Part shown: piece by piece, positions 1 through 10,125 of the stretch
How positions within the stretch are numbered: the stretch's first letter is position 1
Layout of the letters: each line of letters starts with the position of its first letter
NCBI RefSeq assembly: GCF_030915465.1
Contig: NZ_CP133267.1
Coordinates: forward strand, 434,001-498,000
Reading direction: 5' to 3'
Source: Neobacillus sp. PS3-34
GTDB lineage: Bacteria > Bacillota > Bacilli > Bacillales > Cytobacillaceae
DNA: 64,000 bases
The notes under the pieces: model-generated
Database searches by the model: none
Told to the model about the DNA's origin: nothing
Seen by the model: only the letters and a program-made list of their open reading frames with translations
Position numbers and translations under genes: made by a program

Positions 1-92
1 AACAATTTTTCTTACAATAAGTGCCCTTCACTTTTGACTTGCTTGTGCATACAATCAATTCTTCAAAAAATTTTTATTTATAAATAGAAGGG

Positions 93-526
93 TTAATCAA
101 TAATCCTAGATTCATTATTCTTATCCCGGTAAGAATCCTCAGCAACAGTAGGTCTGATATTCTCGAAAATACCGAAGGAATTCCCGCTTGTATCCTTAAA
201 TATGTAACAAGGTCCGTTTGGGATGCCCATAGGTCCTTTTTCTTCCTTCCAGCCTCTATTTCTTAATTCCATTACCTTTGCATTTAAGTCCTTTACTTCA
301 TAAATTGGCATGCATGTCGGTGGAGTTAAGTGATCTGCGATTAATATTAGCGTGCTTCCCCCATTTCAAACGCAGCTACCTTTGCTCCAAATCGGTCGAA
401 TGCCCAATGCAATTTGCCTCCAAGTACAGATTTATAGTAGTGAAAATCAGCTTCAAAATCTGAAGTGCCCATATACAAATACATCAACTTTTCAAACGGT
501 AAAGCACTTATTTTAGACACCACCAT
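93..526 (-). pseudogene. VOC (glyoxalase/bleomycin-resistance) family protein, frameshifted
   Basis: Reading leftwards from the ATG at 526 gives a VOC-like N-terminal half (FHYYKSVLGGKLHWAFDRFG) that hits a stop just after FEMGEAR near position 350. Shifting by one base restores LILIADHL and runs straight into the second half (VKDLNAKVMELRNRGWKEE and DTSGNSFGIFENI), which ends at 93. One missing base therefore explains the break. The intact protein would be about 144 aa, the usual size of a single-module VOC enzyme or resistance protein; the substrate is unknown. The ribosome binding site is weak. It is divergent from the SnoaL-like gene at 962, with palindromes between them. Confidence 0.75.
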
Positions 527-652
527 TCTAATAAAGTAATTTTACTTTCTTTAGAAAATCGATTACATTTCATGTTCAATACTTTCTAATGACCTCTCCT
601 TAATGATAGTTCCTTTTGTATTATTTTATGATTGCTAATCATTAATACTTTT

Positions 653-670
653 GTTGTTTGTACATACAAC
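653..670. promoter_or_regulatory. Operator-like imperfect palindrome (site 1)
   Basis: GTTGTTTGTACATACAAC reads as a 9+9 palindrome with one mismatched pair. It lies between two divergent genes and shares TGTA/TACA half-site character with the perfect palindrome at 831-844. The spacing suggests a TetR- or MarR-like repressor site serving the leftward VOC gene. This is inferred from symmetry only; no regulator gene is adjacent in the window. Confidence 0.4.
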
Positions 671-798
671 TATGATACGATAACAAATTTGAAAAATCAA
701 TTATTATCCCTAACTATTTTTTCTCGTTTATCAAAAATCCACTTTATTATTAGTGGTAAAGATGGGCAAAATATTGTGGAAATATTTTTAAAGGCCGT

Positions 799-844
799 TT
801 GACAAAAAAATTCGATTGATGTAATTTATATTTGTATATACAAA
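799..844 (+). promoter_or_regulatory. Promoter with overlapping perfect palindrome (site 2)
   Basis: A sigma-A-like -35 TTGACA (799-804) is followed after 17 bp by TAATTT (822-827). Immediately downstream lies the perfect 14-bp palindrome TTTGTATATACAAA (831-844), placed where a bound repressor would cover the start point. It would drive the SnoaL-like gene at 962. The region 527-961 holds no other feature I can support. Confidence 0.45.
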
Positions 845-961
845 CAACGTTCAATATGACGAATTCACTTTTAAAGGGTGAAGATAGTACCTAGCTTAAT
901 ATAGAAACTAAGCAGAGAGTGTTGGAATAAATATTTTTTAAACAGGAGATGAAGTAATTAT

Positions 962-1423
962 ATGGAAAATACATCAATGCAAATAATCCTAAATAAATTT
1001 TCTGTCATGGAGACTATTTCTAAATTTTCCTACTATGCAGATCATCATGAATGGGAAAATTTACGAAAACTTTTTACCAATCAAATAAACATTGATTACA
1101 CCTCCTTAGCAGGTGGAGAGCCAGCCAAGCTTGACGCTGAAACTTTAGTAAAACATTGGGAGCCAGCATTATCTAAATATAAAATGACACAGCATGTCAT
1201 TACAAATCATATAATTGAGTTACAGGATGAATCCACTGCAACTTGTAAAGCATATTTTCAAGCATTTCATGAACATCCCTATAAATTTGGAGATGATAAA
1301 TGGACCTTAGGAGGGGAATATCATTTTTCTCTACTAAAAGTGAATGATGTGTGGGAAATCTCAGGGATCACAATGACTGCTAAATGGGGATCAGGAAATC
1401 CTAATCTCCTTGCTGAACATTGA
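962..1423 (+). CDS. SnoaL-like / nuclear transport factor 2 family protein
   Basis: The 153-aa product has the cone-shaped alpha+beta NTF2/SnoaL pattern: an N-terminal helix pair with FSYYADHHEWENLRKLF, the WEPALSKYKMTQHVITNH segment, then strands ending in VWEISGITMTAKW. Proteins of this family are small ligand-binding enzymes (isomerases, dehydratases, cyclases) or have no known activity; the substrate cannot be told here. A GGAG lies 13 bp upstream of the ATG, a long spacing. The gene is monocistronic, with a terminator at 1449-1491. Confidence 0.8.
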   Translation: MENTSMQIILNKFSVMETISKFSYYADHHEWENLRKLFTNQINIDYTSLAGGEPAKLDAETLVKHWEPALSKYKMTQHVITNHIIELQDESTATCKAYFQAFHEHPYKFGDDKWTLGGEYHFSLLKVNDVWEISGITMTAKWGSGNPNLLAEH

Positions 1424-1448
1424 TAATATTGATAAAATCAAAAAAAGT

Positions 1449-1491
1449 AAAAGCCTTGCGAACATTATTGAATGTTTACGTAAGGCTTTTT
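1449..1491 (+). terminator. Rho-independent terminator after the SnoaL-like gene
   Basis: AAAGCCTT and AAGGCTTT arms enclose an AT-rich interior and are followed by TTTTT. It lies 26 bp past the stop codon. It is also near the 3' end of the opposing DUF4132 gene and may work in both directions. Confidence 0.8.
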
Positions 1492-1554
1492 CACATTTGC
1501 TTATATCAAAGAACCTCAAGTATCTACTTTCTATATCTTGCTATTTCAATTTCT

Positions 1555-4500
1555 TTACCTGTTACCAGCGATTTGATCCAAAATATATGGATCTTTTATT
1601 TTTTTATCATCTGAAAGCATAAAAATCTTCGAAACGATTTCAGCTGTTTTTGGGTCTTCGTCCATAAACGGCAGGAAGATTGGCGACGTTGCTGGGAATG
1701 CACAGGAATAATATAGAGTGCCCCTGTTGCCTGTTTGTACACATTCCCACTTCCAAGGTGGACACTGTATTCTCCAAGACTCCCCTTTATTAGAGCAAAA
1801 TTCCCTTCCAGACTGACATTATCAAGCTGCATTAATCGCAAGGATTCCGCGACAATTGCTTTTCTCATTTCAATTGTTGTTAAGCTTGCTTCTGGGTCGA
1901 CTCCGCCTACATGTGCGATGCTAACGACCAAATCAATATCTCTCATCGTTTCGGAGAAGATATGCTTTGGAATCTCTTCAATCTTTATATGTTTGTAAGT
2001 ATGACGGTTGAAGAATTCCACCGTTTCTAATGTAGGAACCTCTACCTCTGAAGGTGAAAACCAGTCTGCAATTGCATAAAGCTTCACCACAATATTTTCC
2101 TTGTAATAAACCTTTTGCAGGCCTCTTCATAGCTTACCGTCCACATCCGACTCTTTAACAATGACGCCGTTTTCTTCGGCTGCACCTGGTGCCCTGCAAA
2201 TCTTCGGGTTCCGACAGCTGACGTTAATTCATCCTGATTCGCTAAATATAACTCACGAAATACCTGTTTAAATGGCTGCTTCACTTTCCTCATAAATAAA
2301 TCCCGCTGGAAGTCACTCCACTGTCCGCTTTCGTATAAATGAACGGGATGGGCAATTAGAATGCTATCATCAGAATCAATGGTATAAAACTCTTCCTCGT
2401 TTACACCTTTCAGGCGTCCGTCCTCAAAATATCCAAACCGATTACCCGCTTTTAATACCAGACTCGAAATGAGCGGAGCAAGGACCGGATTATTCATCAT
2501 ATTCAGGACTTCTTTTAAACGGAAAGCATTTTCCTGCACCATTGACCGTTCGAGCTCTGCTTTCGCCCGTTTATACTGCTCTCTTAAATCAGCTTTTATT
2601 GCTTTTAAGATGACAATATATTCGTGTTTATTGTATTTCGAAGGGATGGACTTTAATGGCTTTCCATCCTTCATGGCCAAAATATCGGCACTGCCATTCT
2701 CATCAAACGTCAAATGTACTGTAATATCCTCGATTACTTTCGATTCAAGATATGGCTTAATTTCTTCCATTTTCTTTGCTTCCATATCCCATTTTAGCCT
2801 GATTACATCCTGATAACCCGCATTCCTTGCAAGATTTTCTATGGCAATGCCGACTGTTTTTGCTTCGCTTGCCTGGCGCTGCGAGCCAAATTGTTTACTT
2901 TCTTTTAAAAATTTCTGTAAAAATTCATACCGCTCGTAAACATCTCTTTCACTTTCTACAGGAATGAGGCTATAGGATAAAAGCTTGTCTTTATTTCTTT
3001 TTTCCTCGACTAATAATCTTGTTTCCTCCAGCTGCAATTTCCCTAATACCGCATCTGCAAAAAGCTGTGAACGGCGATGATTTCCTCCACCGGAGATATA
3101 CTTTGCGCATTCGTATAACATCTGGAATCGCTTCATACCCATCTGTTCATAGGATTCCTTAAACCAATGGATATCAAAGGCTCCATCCTGAAAATCCTGA
3201 GGTGCTATGGGGGAGTATCGGGCGACGATTGTTTCTTTTTCTGCAGAGAAGTATTCATTCATATGGGCATGAAAATACCATGCCGGGCTTTGCATTCCTT
3301 CCCAGTGTAGATACGCCTCGACAATTTCAACCCATTGCGGTGCATACATCGCGGCTTCCAGCAATCTTTTTTCCGAGATATTATTTCCAATTATTAACTG
3401 TTTCAAGGATTCTGCATTATCTTTCCCATTAGGATAGCTGACTTTCAGTAAATGGCTCAGCACGTCTTTTTTAGGAAGTCCATCTCCATATAAATATAAG
3501 TAGCCGCGCGCGAAGGTCTCTTTTTCCAATGCTAATAGAATATTGACGAAATACTCGATTCCTTCAAATCGTTCAATTCTAGCTGCAAGAGAGGATACTT
3601 GTGTAGGGAGGTCTCCTCTGTTTAATTCCAATTCTAAAATTCTTTTAACTAGTCGATCCTTAATTGGCTGCATAAAAGGATACTGTTTCACAATCTCACT
3701 TTTGGGGTCGGTTAATTCAGAGATATAATTCGGGCTCGTATGATCCCTAACCATTAACTCCCGGAACAAGACTTCCTCGTCAATCAATCCCCTTTCAAAG
3801 GCCCGTACCAATTCCTTCAATTTCAAGTCGAAATGATGAAACTTCGACATGTATGTTAATTGATATTTCAATTTAAAATATGTGTCGAACGCCTCGTTAT
3901 CTTTAGAAAGAAACTCTGCCCATCCCAACCATGGATCAGCGAGGAAATGAAGAAGTTTATACTCAGTTTCTCTTTTTTCCTGTGGGATAGATTGAATCAT
4001 ATATTGTAAGATTCCCGTTACGTTATCAAAAATTCCGTGAAAATCCTGGCTATAGAAAAATGCTTGGAATAGGTCCCTTACTTGAAAACGATAATTCATC
4101 TTACTAAAAAATAGATTCATTTCTTTTATTTTATCCAGTGGAAATATGTCTTCTAAAAAGGCTTTTCGCCAGCCCTTCACTTGATCGTAGTCTCTAAGCT
4201 CCCAAGCTTCCATCCTGCCAAAATAGTACCTGAAAAGCTGATCAGAATCGAGATAAAACGCGATTTGGATAAGGTCCGCCCCAGAGAGGTTCAACCTATT
4301 AAAATACTCTTTCCAAACCTCTGATAAAGGATAGCGATTCAATTCATTTGCTGGCTCCTTCGTTTCATTGCCTTGGGTAACCCATTGTAACTTTTCTCCT
4401 ACATGAACGGTTTCCTTAGAGCCCCCATACCACTCCACTTCATACTCGAAAAAGCGATACTCATGAACAACATCCGCCAAACCCTGCAAATGCTGTTTGA

Positions 4501-6073
4501 CAGTTTCTGTTGGGAGTGTTAAAAAGTCCTTTAATACAATCGAGGGAAGCTCGAGCTTAAATTCTGTCAAACGGTGTGGGTCAAATAATCCAAAGCCGTT
4601 TTCCAGTGAATAATTTTCCTCCTGCAGAAGCTTTTCGATTAGGATTCTCTCTTTAGGCGAGGCTTTTTCCATGTCTGCAAGTTCCATTTTAAAACGGTTA
4701 AACAAATTCACCTTGTCCGACTGGTCTTTGATTTCCGTTAATATATCCAAAGCCGCCAATCTTTGAAGATCATTGCTGCTGTGCAAAAGACGTTCAATCG
4801 TGACACCTATTTTTTCAGCCGGGAGCGCCAATAAAATTTGAATCACATTCTGTCTTAACGAGCCCGTTTTCAAGCGGAGCAATGATTCTATTTTTTCCAT
4901 TTCTTCAGGAAAAAGCTCAATCGATTTTAAACGTGCAACAGCCGTTTCCCTAACGGTCATACTCCTGTCTGATAGGCACGTCATAAGGAACTCCCGTTGT
5001 GTTTTGTCAGTAAAGTCCTTGATAAAATTGATGAGGAGGGTGTTTCTTATATCAGAACTTACTCGTTCACTCCATTCAATCAGCTGGTTTAACCAATATT
5101 GGTCATGATCGTACAGCTGAAGGTACAGCATCTTTCGGGCAATTTCATCGGTTGACAATGTGATCGTATGGCCCTGGAATACCATGGATTCAACAGTAAT
5201 CTCCTTTTTAGGCATTTGTAAAAACATTTTCTTAAATAGCTCAAAATGCTTTGTGCGTTCCTGCTTATCCTCCAGTAAAGTGATTCTATCTATTGCGAGG
5301 AGATATTCTTTTTCCCCGCGTGGCGTCCATATCATCTGATACTCATACCCATAGTTTTGGAGCAGATAAAAATTCAGCTCTGGATTGGCCTGGTTTAAAT
5401 AAGGATGTGATAATTCGAATTTAATTGAACTATTTTGGCTTTGAGTCAAGAAGAACTGAGCTGCGACCTTTTGATGGTCAGCTCCATTTTCCATTATGAA
5501 TGCTATCGGTTTACTAACAGCTTCTTCCTCGTAAAACGCCGTTGCCCACAGACTGGTGTAGAGAATGTTAAAATTGCCGCTGGTCAGGCCTTGTTCACGG
5601 GACTGTGGATTGGTCAGGCTTTCATATACAAACTCGATGAGCTGTTTGGCCACCCTTTTATTGTTTGCTTCAAGATCGAGGCCAGTCCATACAGCAAGTG
5701 CCCTTAGCACAGAACTGTAGCGAATCATGTCATGATCCAAAATAATTTTCAACATATAAATAGCTGCCTCGGTTGTCCCCTCATCCATACTCTCAACAAT
5801 ACTTTGCCGTAAACCTTCTTGAAGCCTTGCCGCCAGGAGCAAATCACCAAGCATTTGATGAGCTGGTTTGATATGGCTCTTAAAAATACCTTTAATCATA
5901 CTCGATGTAAGCAGCGCGGTATTGTTTTCTCCGAAAATAATCTCACGAAGCGCTTCATAAACCTTTTCGTTGTTTCGATCAAGCTCATAAGCAATCAAAT
6001 CTGCAATAATCGGATTGTACTCCGACGATTCCTGAGCCTTGGTGAGATAATGCATGAGAGAAAAATTCTCCAT
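1555..6073 (-). pseudogene. DUF4132 domain-containing protein, two single-base frameshifts
   Basis: A very long gene (about 1500 codons) typical of DUF4132 proteins: a helical, HEAT-like N-terminal region and a conserved C-terminal block with VVKLYAIADWFSPSEVEVPT and LIKGSLGEYSVHLGSGNVY. The main frame stops near 2092. Adding one base near 2120 gives EALQKVYYKENIVVKLYAIADWF. A second one-base loss near 1680 breaks the tail, and restoring it gives IFLPFMDEDPKTAEIVSKIF and a stop at 1555. The ATG at 6073 is preferred over the TTG at 6079 because TGGAG sits 6 bp upstream of it. DUF4132 proteins have no established biochemical function. It is the last gene of a three-gene operon. Confidence 0.85.
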
Positions 6074-6126
6074 ATCCAACTCCAGAAGATTAGAAAAGCT
6101 GTCAATGATACCATCAAAATGGCAAA

Positions 6127-6462
6127 CTACATTCTTCGTCCTAAAGGCCTGCGCATATAGCCTGTACTGTAGGAATGCTCATATTTATGATTGACAAAAT
6201 ATTGAAAAAATACTTCATACTCCCTTCCCAACAGGACACGGACCATCGCGATAAAAGGTTCAAAAAAATCAGTATCACGCCAGCTGCTTTGGGCAAGAAA
6301 TGATTTTTTTATATTATCCATGTAAATCTGCTTTTCATAGTAATGACTATTTGCCACTTTTAATATAATTCGAGCCACTTGTTGTTCGTTTCCAGAAAAA
6401 TTCTCTTCTATCAATTTATCCAATTTTTCAAAATAGACTTGTTTATCGATTGGCTCCATCAT
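6127..6462 (-). CDS. Hypothetical protein in the DUF4132 operon
   Basis: A 111-aa acidic/helical protein that I cannot assign to a named family. Conserved-looking elements include an aromatic-rich C-terminal half (YEVFFQYFVNHKYEHSY). The ATG at 6462 follows GGGGGAG; an upstream GTG at 6477 is possible. It begins a few bases after the stop of the 139-aa gene and ends about 50 bp before the DUF4132 start, so the three genes are probably co-transcribed and may act together. Confidence 0.7.
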   Translation of the reverse strand: MMEPIDKQVYFEKLDKLIEENFSGNEQQVARIILKVANSHYYEKQIYMDNIKKSFLAQSSWRDTDFFEPFIAMVRVLLGREYEVFFQYFVNHKYEHSYSTGYMRRPLGRRM

Positions 6463-6470
6463 TTCTCCCC

Positions 6471-6890
6471 CTACCACATGCGCCCTGCTAACATGGTCAG
6501 CTTAATAAAGGTGAGCTGATCACCGTTTTGTAAATGTAGTGTTTCATCTAAATCCAACAGTTCTTTTTGGACGTGAAAGACTTTGAATAATCCGTCTTCA
6601 AATGCCTGGATACACGTTTGAATAGCAATTTGCAGGTTAACCTTTCTCTCATCATATACAGCAGAGAAACCTACCTTTCCATTCACTGCCTGCAATTCCA
6701 CTTCCTCATTCGTCAGAAAACCAACGATAGGTTCGCCAGGTTCATTGGCATTTATGCGTTGAACTTCTATGGTCACTAATTCTGTCAACAGTTCTCTAAG
6801 GGTCTCCGGATTTCCTAATAAATTGATTTCTTTACTGGTTAAATAGTTTTTCCTCTTCGCCAAACTCTTCATCGTCACAAAGACTTTCAT
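6471..6890 (-). CDS. Hypothetical protein, first gene of the DUF4132 operon
   Basis: A 139-aa soluble protein with no recognised domain. GAGGTAGTGCT precedes the ATG at 6890. Mixed alpha/beta composition, with FLTNEEVELQAVNGKVGF and a C-terminal LHLQNGDQLTFIKLTMLAGRMW segment. It leads the operon with the 111-aa protein and the DUF4132 protein; linkage is the only functional clue. Confidence 0.7.
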   Translation of the reverse strand: MKVFVTMKSLAKRKNYLTSKEINLLGNPETLRELLTELVTIEVQRINANEPGEPIVGFLTNEEVELQAVNGKVGFSAVYDERKVNLQIAIQTCIQAFEDGLFKVFHVQKELLDLDETLHLQNGDQLTFIKLTMLAGRMW

Positions 6891-7067
6891 AGCACTACCT
6901 CATTAGAATACGTTTTATCAATATTTTATCTATATCTGAGTTGATTGACTATGTTAATTTACATTGATTTACCAATTTCGGGAAACCCGATTTTAAAGAG
7001 CATTATTTTTATCAAGCTCCTTGCTGTTCTTTGTTTTAACCATTAATAAGGTTGCGACAACCACGAG

Positions 7068-7099
7068 AAATCCACCCTCTAAGAAAGAGTGGTGGATTT
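7068..7099 (-). terminator. Hairpin at the 3' end of the small membrane protein gene
   Basis: AAATCCACC and GGTGGATTT arms, extended by CTCT/AGAG, enclose a short loop and overlap the stop codon of the leftward gene. The T-tract after it on the minus strand is poor (TTTCTC), so its terminator role is likely but not certain. Confidence 0.5.
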
Positions 7100-7387
7100 A
7101 ATGTTGTTAATAGTTTTTTCTTTGGTCCATTTTTTATAAACAACATAAAGGACATAAGCTGCAGCAACACCGATAAGGGAAGGGATTTGGTGGATACAAG
7201 CTCCCAGGACACTTAAACCGATGAGAATGAACCCAATTTTCCAGCCAGTTGATTCCGTTTTCACATATTGTTTATAGATAAAATAGAGAAGCACAAGACT
7301 CATAAGTAACGCGATCATCGGTCCGATTGTCGCTAGTAAAATGATGGCTGCCAGGCCTCCTGCTAAAAGTAAACCAAATTTTTTCAT
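7079..7387 (-). CDS. Lmo0954-like small membrane protein (LiaI-like)
   Basis: A 102-aa protein with three or four hydrophobic segments: FGLLLAGGLAAIILLATIG, MIALLMSLVLLYFIYKQY, IGFILIGLSVLGACIHQI and LIGVAAAYVLYVVYKKW. The start is set at the ATG at 7387, which follows AAGGAGG by seven bases; an upstream in-frame ATG at 7438 has no such site. Relatives in Bacillus and Listeria often sit beside PspA/LiaH genes and are linked to envelope stress, but no such neighbour is present here. Confidence 0.8.
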   Translation of the reverse strand: MKKFGLLLAGGLAAIILLATIGPMIALLMSLVLLYFIYKQYVKTESTGWKIGFILIGLSVLGACIHQIPSLIGVAAAYVLYVVYKKWTKEKTINNIKSTTLS

Positions 7388-7533
7388 TACGTTTTCCTCC
7401 TTGGGATATCTTAATTTCATCTTACCTTTTTTCTGCATGCTTTATAATTGCACTGGAGCTTGATTTTTCTATCGGTCTCGAGATGTAGATGAAGACCGTC
7501 CTAAACAATTTATCGTTTCCACTGTGCCTGAAT

Positions 7534-8131
7534 TGTACACCGGGAGCTGTTTATTGGACAAAATTTTTAGGATGGCAGGCTCAGATGTCCAATAGAAGCA
7601 CTTTATTGGACAAAATCTTTAGGATGGCAGGCTCAAATGTCCAATAGAAGCACTTTATTGGACTAAACCTCTAGGAGGGCGGGCTCAAATGTCCAATAGG
7701 AGCACTTTATTAGACAAAGCCTCTAGGATGGAGGGCTCAAATGTCCAATAGGAGCACTTTATTGGACAAAATCTCTTGGATTGCGAGCTCAAATGACCAA
7801 TAGGAGTACTTTATTAGACAAAACCTCTTGGCTGCCGGACTGAAATGTCCAATAGGAGCTGTTTATTGGACAAAACCTCTAGGATGGCGGGTTCAAATGT
7901 CCAATAGGAGCACTTTATTGGACAAAACCTCTTGGATGGCGGGCTCAAATGTCCAATAGGAGCACTTTATTGGACAAAACCTCTTGGATGGCGGGCTCAA
8001 ATGTCCAATAGGAGCGCTTTATTGGACAAAACCTCTTGGATGGCGAGCTCAAATGTCCAATAGGAGTACTTTATTAGACAAAACCTCTTGATAGGCGGAA
8101 TGAAATGTCCATTAGAGCCTTTTATTGAACA
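7534..8131. repeat. 52-bp tandem hairpin array 1 (about 12 units)
   Basis: The right arm TTATTGGACA (or one-base variants) recurs at 7551, 7603, 7655, 7707, 7759, 7811, 7863, 7915, 7967, 8019 and 8071, always 52 bp apart, and once more at 8122. Each unit is a 27-bp module (arm TGTCCAATA, 9-nt loop such as GGAGCACTT, arm TATTGGACA) plus a 25-bp linker starting AAACCT and ending TCAAA. Linkers are conserved between units, unlike CRISPR spacers. The first left arm and the last unit are degenerate. It lies between divergent genes at 7387 and 8319. Confidence 0.95.
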
Positions 8132-8273
8132 GCACCTTGGAGTGGTTTTGTCCTGCATGGGGGTTATAATGACATTTCTCCGTTCAGCTTGCTGGATTTT
8201 TTCCTTAATAGGAATCGTTACTTACATTGTTCACGAACTTGTCACAGATTCCCATGATACTCCCTGCCCTTTT

Positions 8274-8309
8274 CCACCTTTCCTCTATATATAGAGGGTG
8301 AAAGGGTGG
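8274..8309. promoter_or_regulatory. Palindromic leader of the HTH-like gene
   Basis: CCACCTTTCCTCTATATA faces TATATAGAGGGTGAAAGGG and then TGG, a near-palindrome of about 34 bp ending just before the start codon at 8319 and containing the AGGGTGG ribosome binding site. It could be an autoregulatory operator or an RNA hairpin that hides the ribosome binding site. Function is inferred from symmetry. Confidence 0.4.
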
Positions 8310-8318
8310 TGCATTTAA

Positions 8319-9104
8319 ATGAATTTAAAATCAGGTAATATTGAAGGGTTTGAAACGTATTCACAATTTTCATCACTAAAGGAATTTAATAGCCATTTAG
8401 AAATGTGGCTGGCTCTACATAAGCATGATTTTTCGAAGGGCGAATTGGTAGGTTTAAAGCGATTGGTCCGTTTTGCTGCAAAAATTCCTGGTGTCTGCAA
8501 CGCAAAGATTGGCACGGTATTAAAAGCGATTCATGAAGAATACCACGACCATGGCATTTCCCGCTCAACTTTTAAAAGAATGATCCAAAAAGCAATTACA
8601 CTTGGTATCATTACCGTCCATGAAACTGAAAGAAAAAACGGCTCACAATCCAGCAATCTATACGTTTTTAATCGTTTTCCTTCCTATGAACCACCCAAAG
8701 AGGAAAAAATGAACCACCATAAAGAAACCAGTAATCTTTTAAAAACTAAAAATCAAGAGATTATAAAACGTCAGGAAGAAGCGCCTGTAGAATTAGACCA
8801 CACTTTTGTCAATGACCGTGTCCCTCAACTCTTTGTTCAACTGGCAAAATATTTCTTCCCGGAAGCGAAAACGATTGAGGAATACTGGCATATGGTCCAA
8901 ATCGCCGCTTACCGAAATAATTACGAAAAGGCAAAGGAAACCGTTCTCGATATAGCCATCCAGTCCTTCAAGCAGCTGATCCGCAAGATAAAATCCACCA
9001 AACCAGTAAAACGGCCGATTGCTTATTTTTACGGAATTTTGGATAACAAATTTGAGGATCTATTTGTTCATGAGTTAGTGGAGATGGGAGATCAAGGTGC
9101 GTAA
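8319..9104 (+). CDS. Helix-turn-helix-like cytosolic protein
   Basis: A 261-aa protein. The N-terminal half resembles a winged-helix/replication-initiator-type DNA-binding domain (GVCNAKIGTVLKAIHEEYHD followed by ISRSTFKRMIQKAITLGII). The C-terminal half is helical with LAKYFFPEAKTIEEYWHMVQ. Similar Bacillus proteins are annotated only as HTH-containing or cytosolic proteins. It starts at ATG 8319 inside a palindromic leader and stands alone between array 1 and an IS element. The target and role are unknown. Confidence 0.7.
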   Translation: MNLKSGNIEGFETYSQFSSLKEFNSHLEMWLALHKHDFSKGELVGLKRLVRFAAKIPGVCNAKIGTVLKAIHEEYHDHGISRSTFKRMIQKAITLGIITVHETERKNGSQSSNLYVFNRFPSYEPPKEEKMNHHKETSNLLKTKNQEIIKRQEEAPVELDHTFVNDRVPQLFVQLAKYFFPEAKTIEEYWHMVQIAAYRNNYEKAKETVLDIAIQSFKQLIRKIKSTKPVKRPIAYFYGILDNKFEDLFVHELVEMGDQGA

Positions 9105-9285
9105 CGGCTTTACTAGCAGAAGTAATTGGGGGCTATTGGGAGGTATTTAACCGGGTGATTACTAGATAATAAGCATTATATCGGCAATGAAAATAACATT
9201 TCTCAACAAATTATTTGAAGTTTTGTAATTTCTAAAGAAAACTCGCCGATTTGAAGTGACCCCCATAAGTTAGACGGATTTTTGA

Positions 9286-10125
9286 TTAGGCAGCTGATAG
9301 GGCTTGAGTTCGGTATTGTACTGGACTCAAACCTTTTAATTTTGCCTTTATTCGTATGTGATTGTAGTAATCAATATATTCGGCTAACTCCCGTTTAAAA
9401 TGTTCTACACTATCAAACTCTTGTGTATATAAAAATTCCGATTTTAAGATACCAAAGAAATTTTCCATGACTGCATTATCATAACAGTTTCCCTTTCGTG
9501 ACATACTCTGCGTGATGTGATGTTCTTTTAATGCATGCTGGAACTGAGGCATTTGATAATGCCAACCTTGATCCGAGTGAATTAGGAGCTTTTCTCCCTC
9601 TGTTAATCGCTCAAATGCTTGATCCAGCATCGTGGAAACCAGTGAATATTTTGGCCTCGAATTCATCGTATAAGCGATGATTTCCCCATTAAACAAATCC
9701 AACATGGGAGATAAATAGAGCTTTTCGCCAAATAACTTGAACTCAGTAATATCTGTTACCCACTTTTCATTTGGCTTTTCCGTCTGGAAGTCTCGATCCA
9801 AAATATTTGGTGCTGTCTTTCCGACTTTTCCCTTATAAGAGCGATATTTTTTGATGCGAACAGTGCTCTTCAAGCCTAACTCTTTCATTAACCTCTGGAC
9901 CTTTTTGTGATTCACTTTATATCCTCGGTTCTTTAGTTCGAGCGTTATACGACGGTATCCATAACGGCCTTTATGTTCGAGATAAATCTCCTCAATCACT
10001 TTTTTTAGTTCGGCATCTTTGTCTGGACGACTTAATTTATTTATGCAGTAATAGTACGTACTGCGGGGGATGCCTGCGATGTTGAGTAACGCTTCAAAAG
10101 GAAAATCAATCCTTAGTTCAGACAC
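9286..10125 (-). CDS. IS3-family transposase OrfB (DDE integrase core)
   Basis: The 279-aa frame carries the HTH_21 region (YLEHKGRYGYRRITLELKNR) and an rve integrase core with catalytic residues in WVTDITEFKLFGEKLYLSP, IHSDQGWHYQ and GNCYDNAVMENFFGILKSE. The nominal GTG start shares a base with the TAG stop of OrfA (TAGTG). The normal product is probably an OrfAB fusion made by -1 frameshifting upstream. Confidence 0.92.
   Translation of the reverse strand: MSELRIDFPFEALLNIAGIPRSTYYYCINKLSRPDKDAELKKVIEEIYLEHKGRYGYRRITLELKNRGYKVNHKKVQRLMKELGLKSTVRIKKYRSYKGKVGKTAPNILDRDFQTEKPNEKWVTDITEFKLFGEKLYLSPMLDLFNGEIIAYTMNSRPKYSLVSTMLDQAFERLTEGEKLLIHSDQGWHYQMPQFQHALKEHHITQSMSRKGNCYDNAVMENFFGILKSEFLYTQEFDSVEHFKRELAEYIDYYNHIRIKAKLKGLSPVQYRTQALSAA

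Noticed and set aside
7534..8131. CRISPR array (regular palindromic repeats)
   Set aside because: The linkers between hairpins are conserved copies, not unique spacers, and no cas genes are present. The same holds for the arrays at 33213 and 62351.
8088..8294. Open frame of 68 codons across the end of array 1
   Set aside because: It starts inside a repeat unit, has no ribosome binding site and no protein-like pattern.
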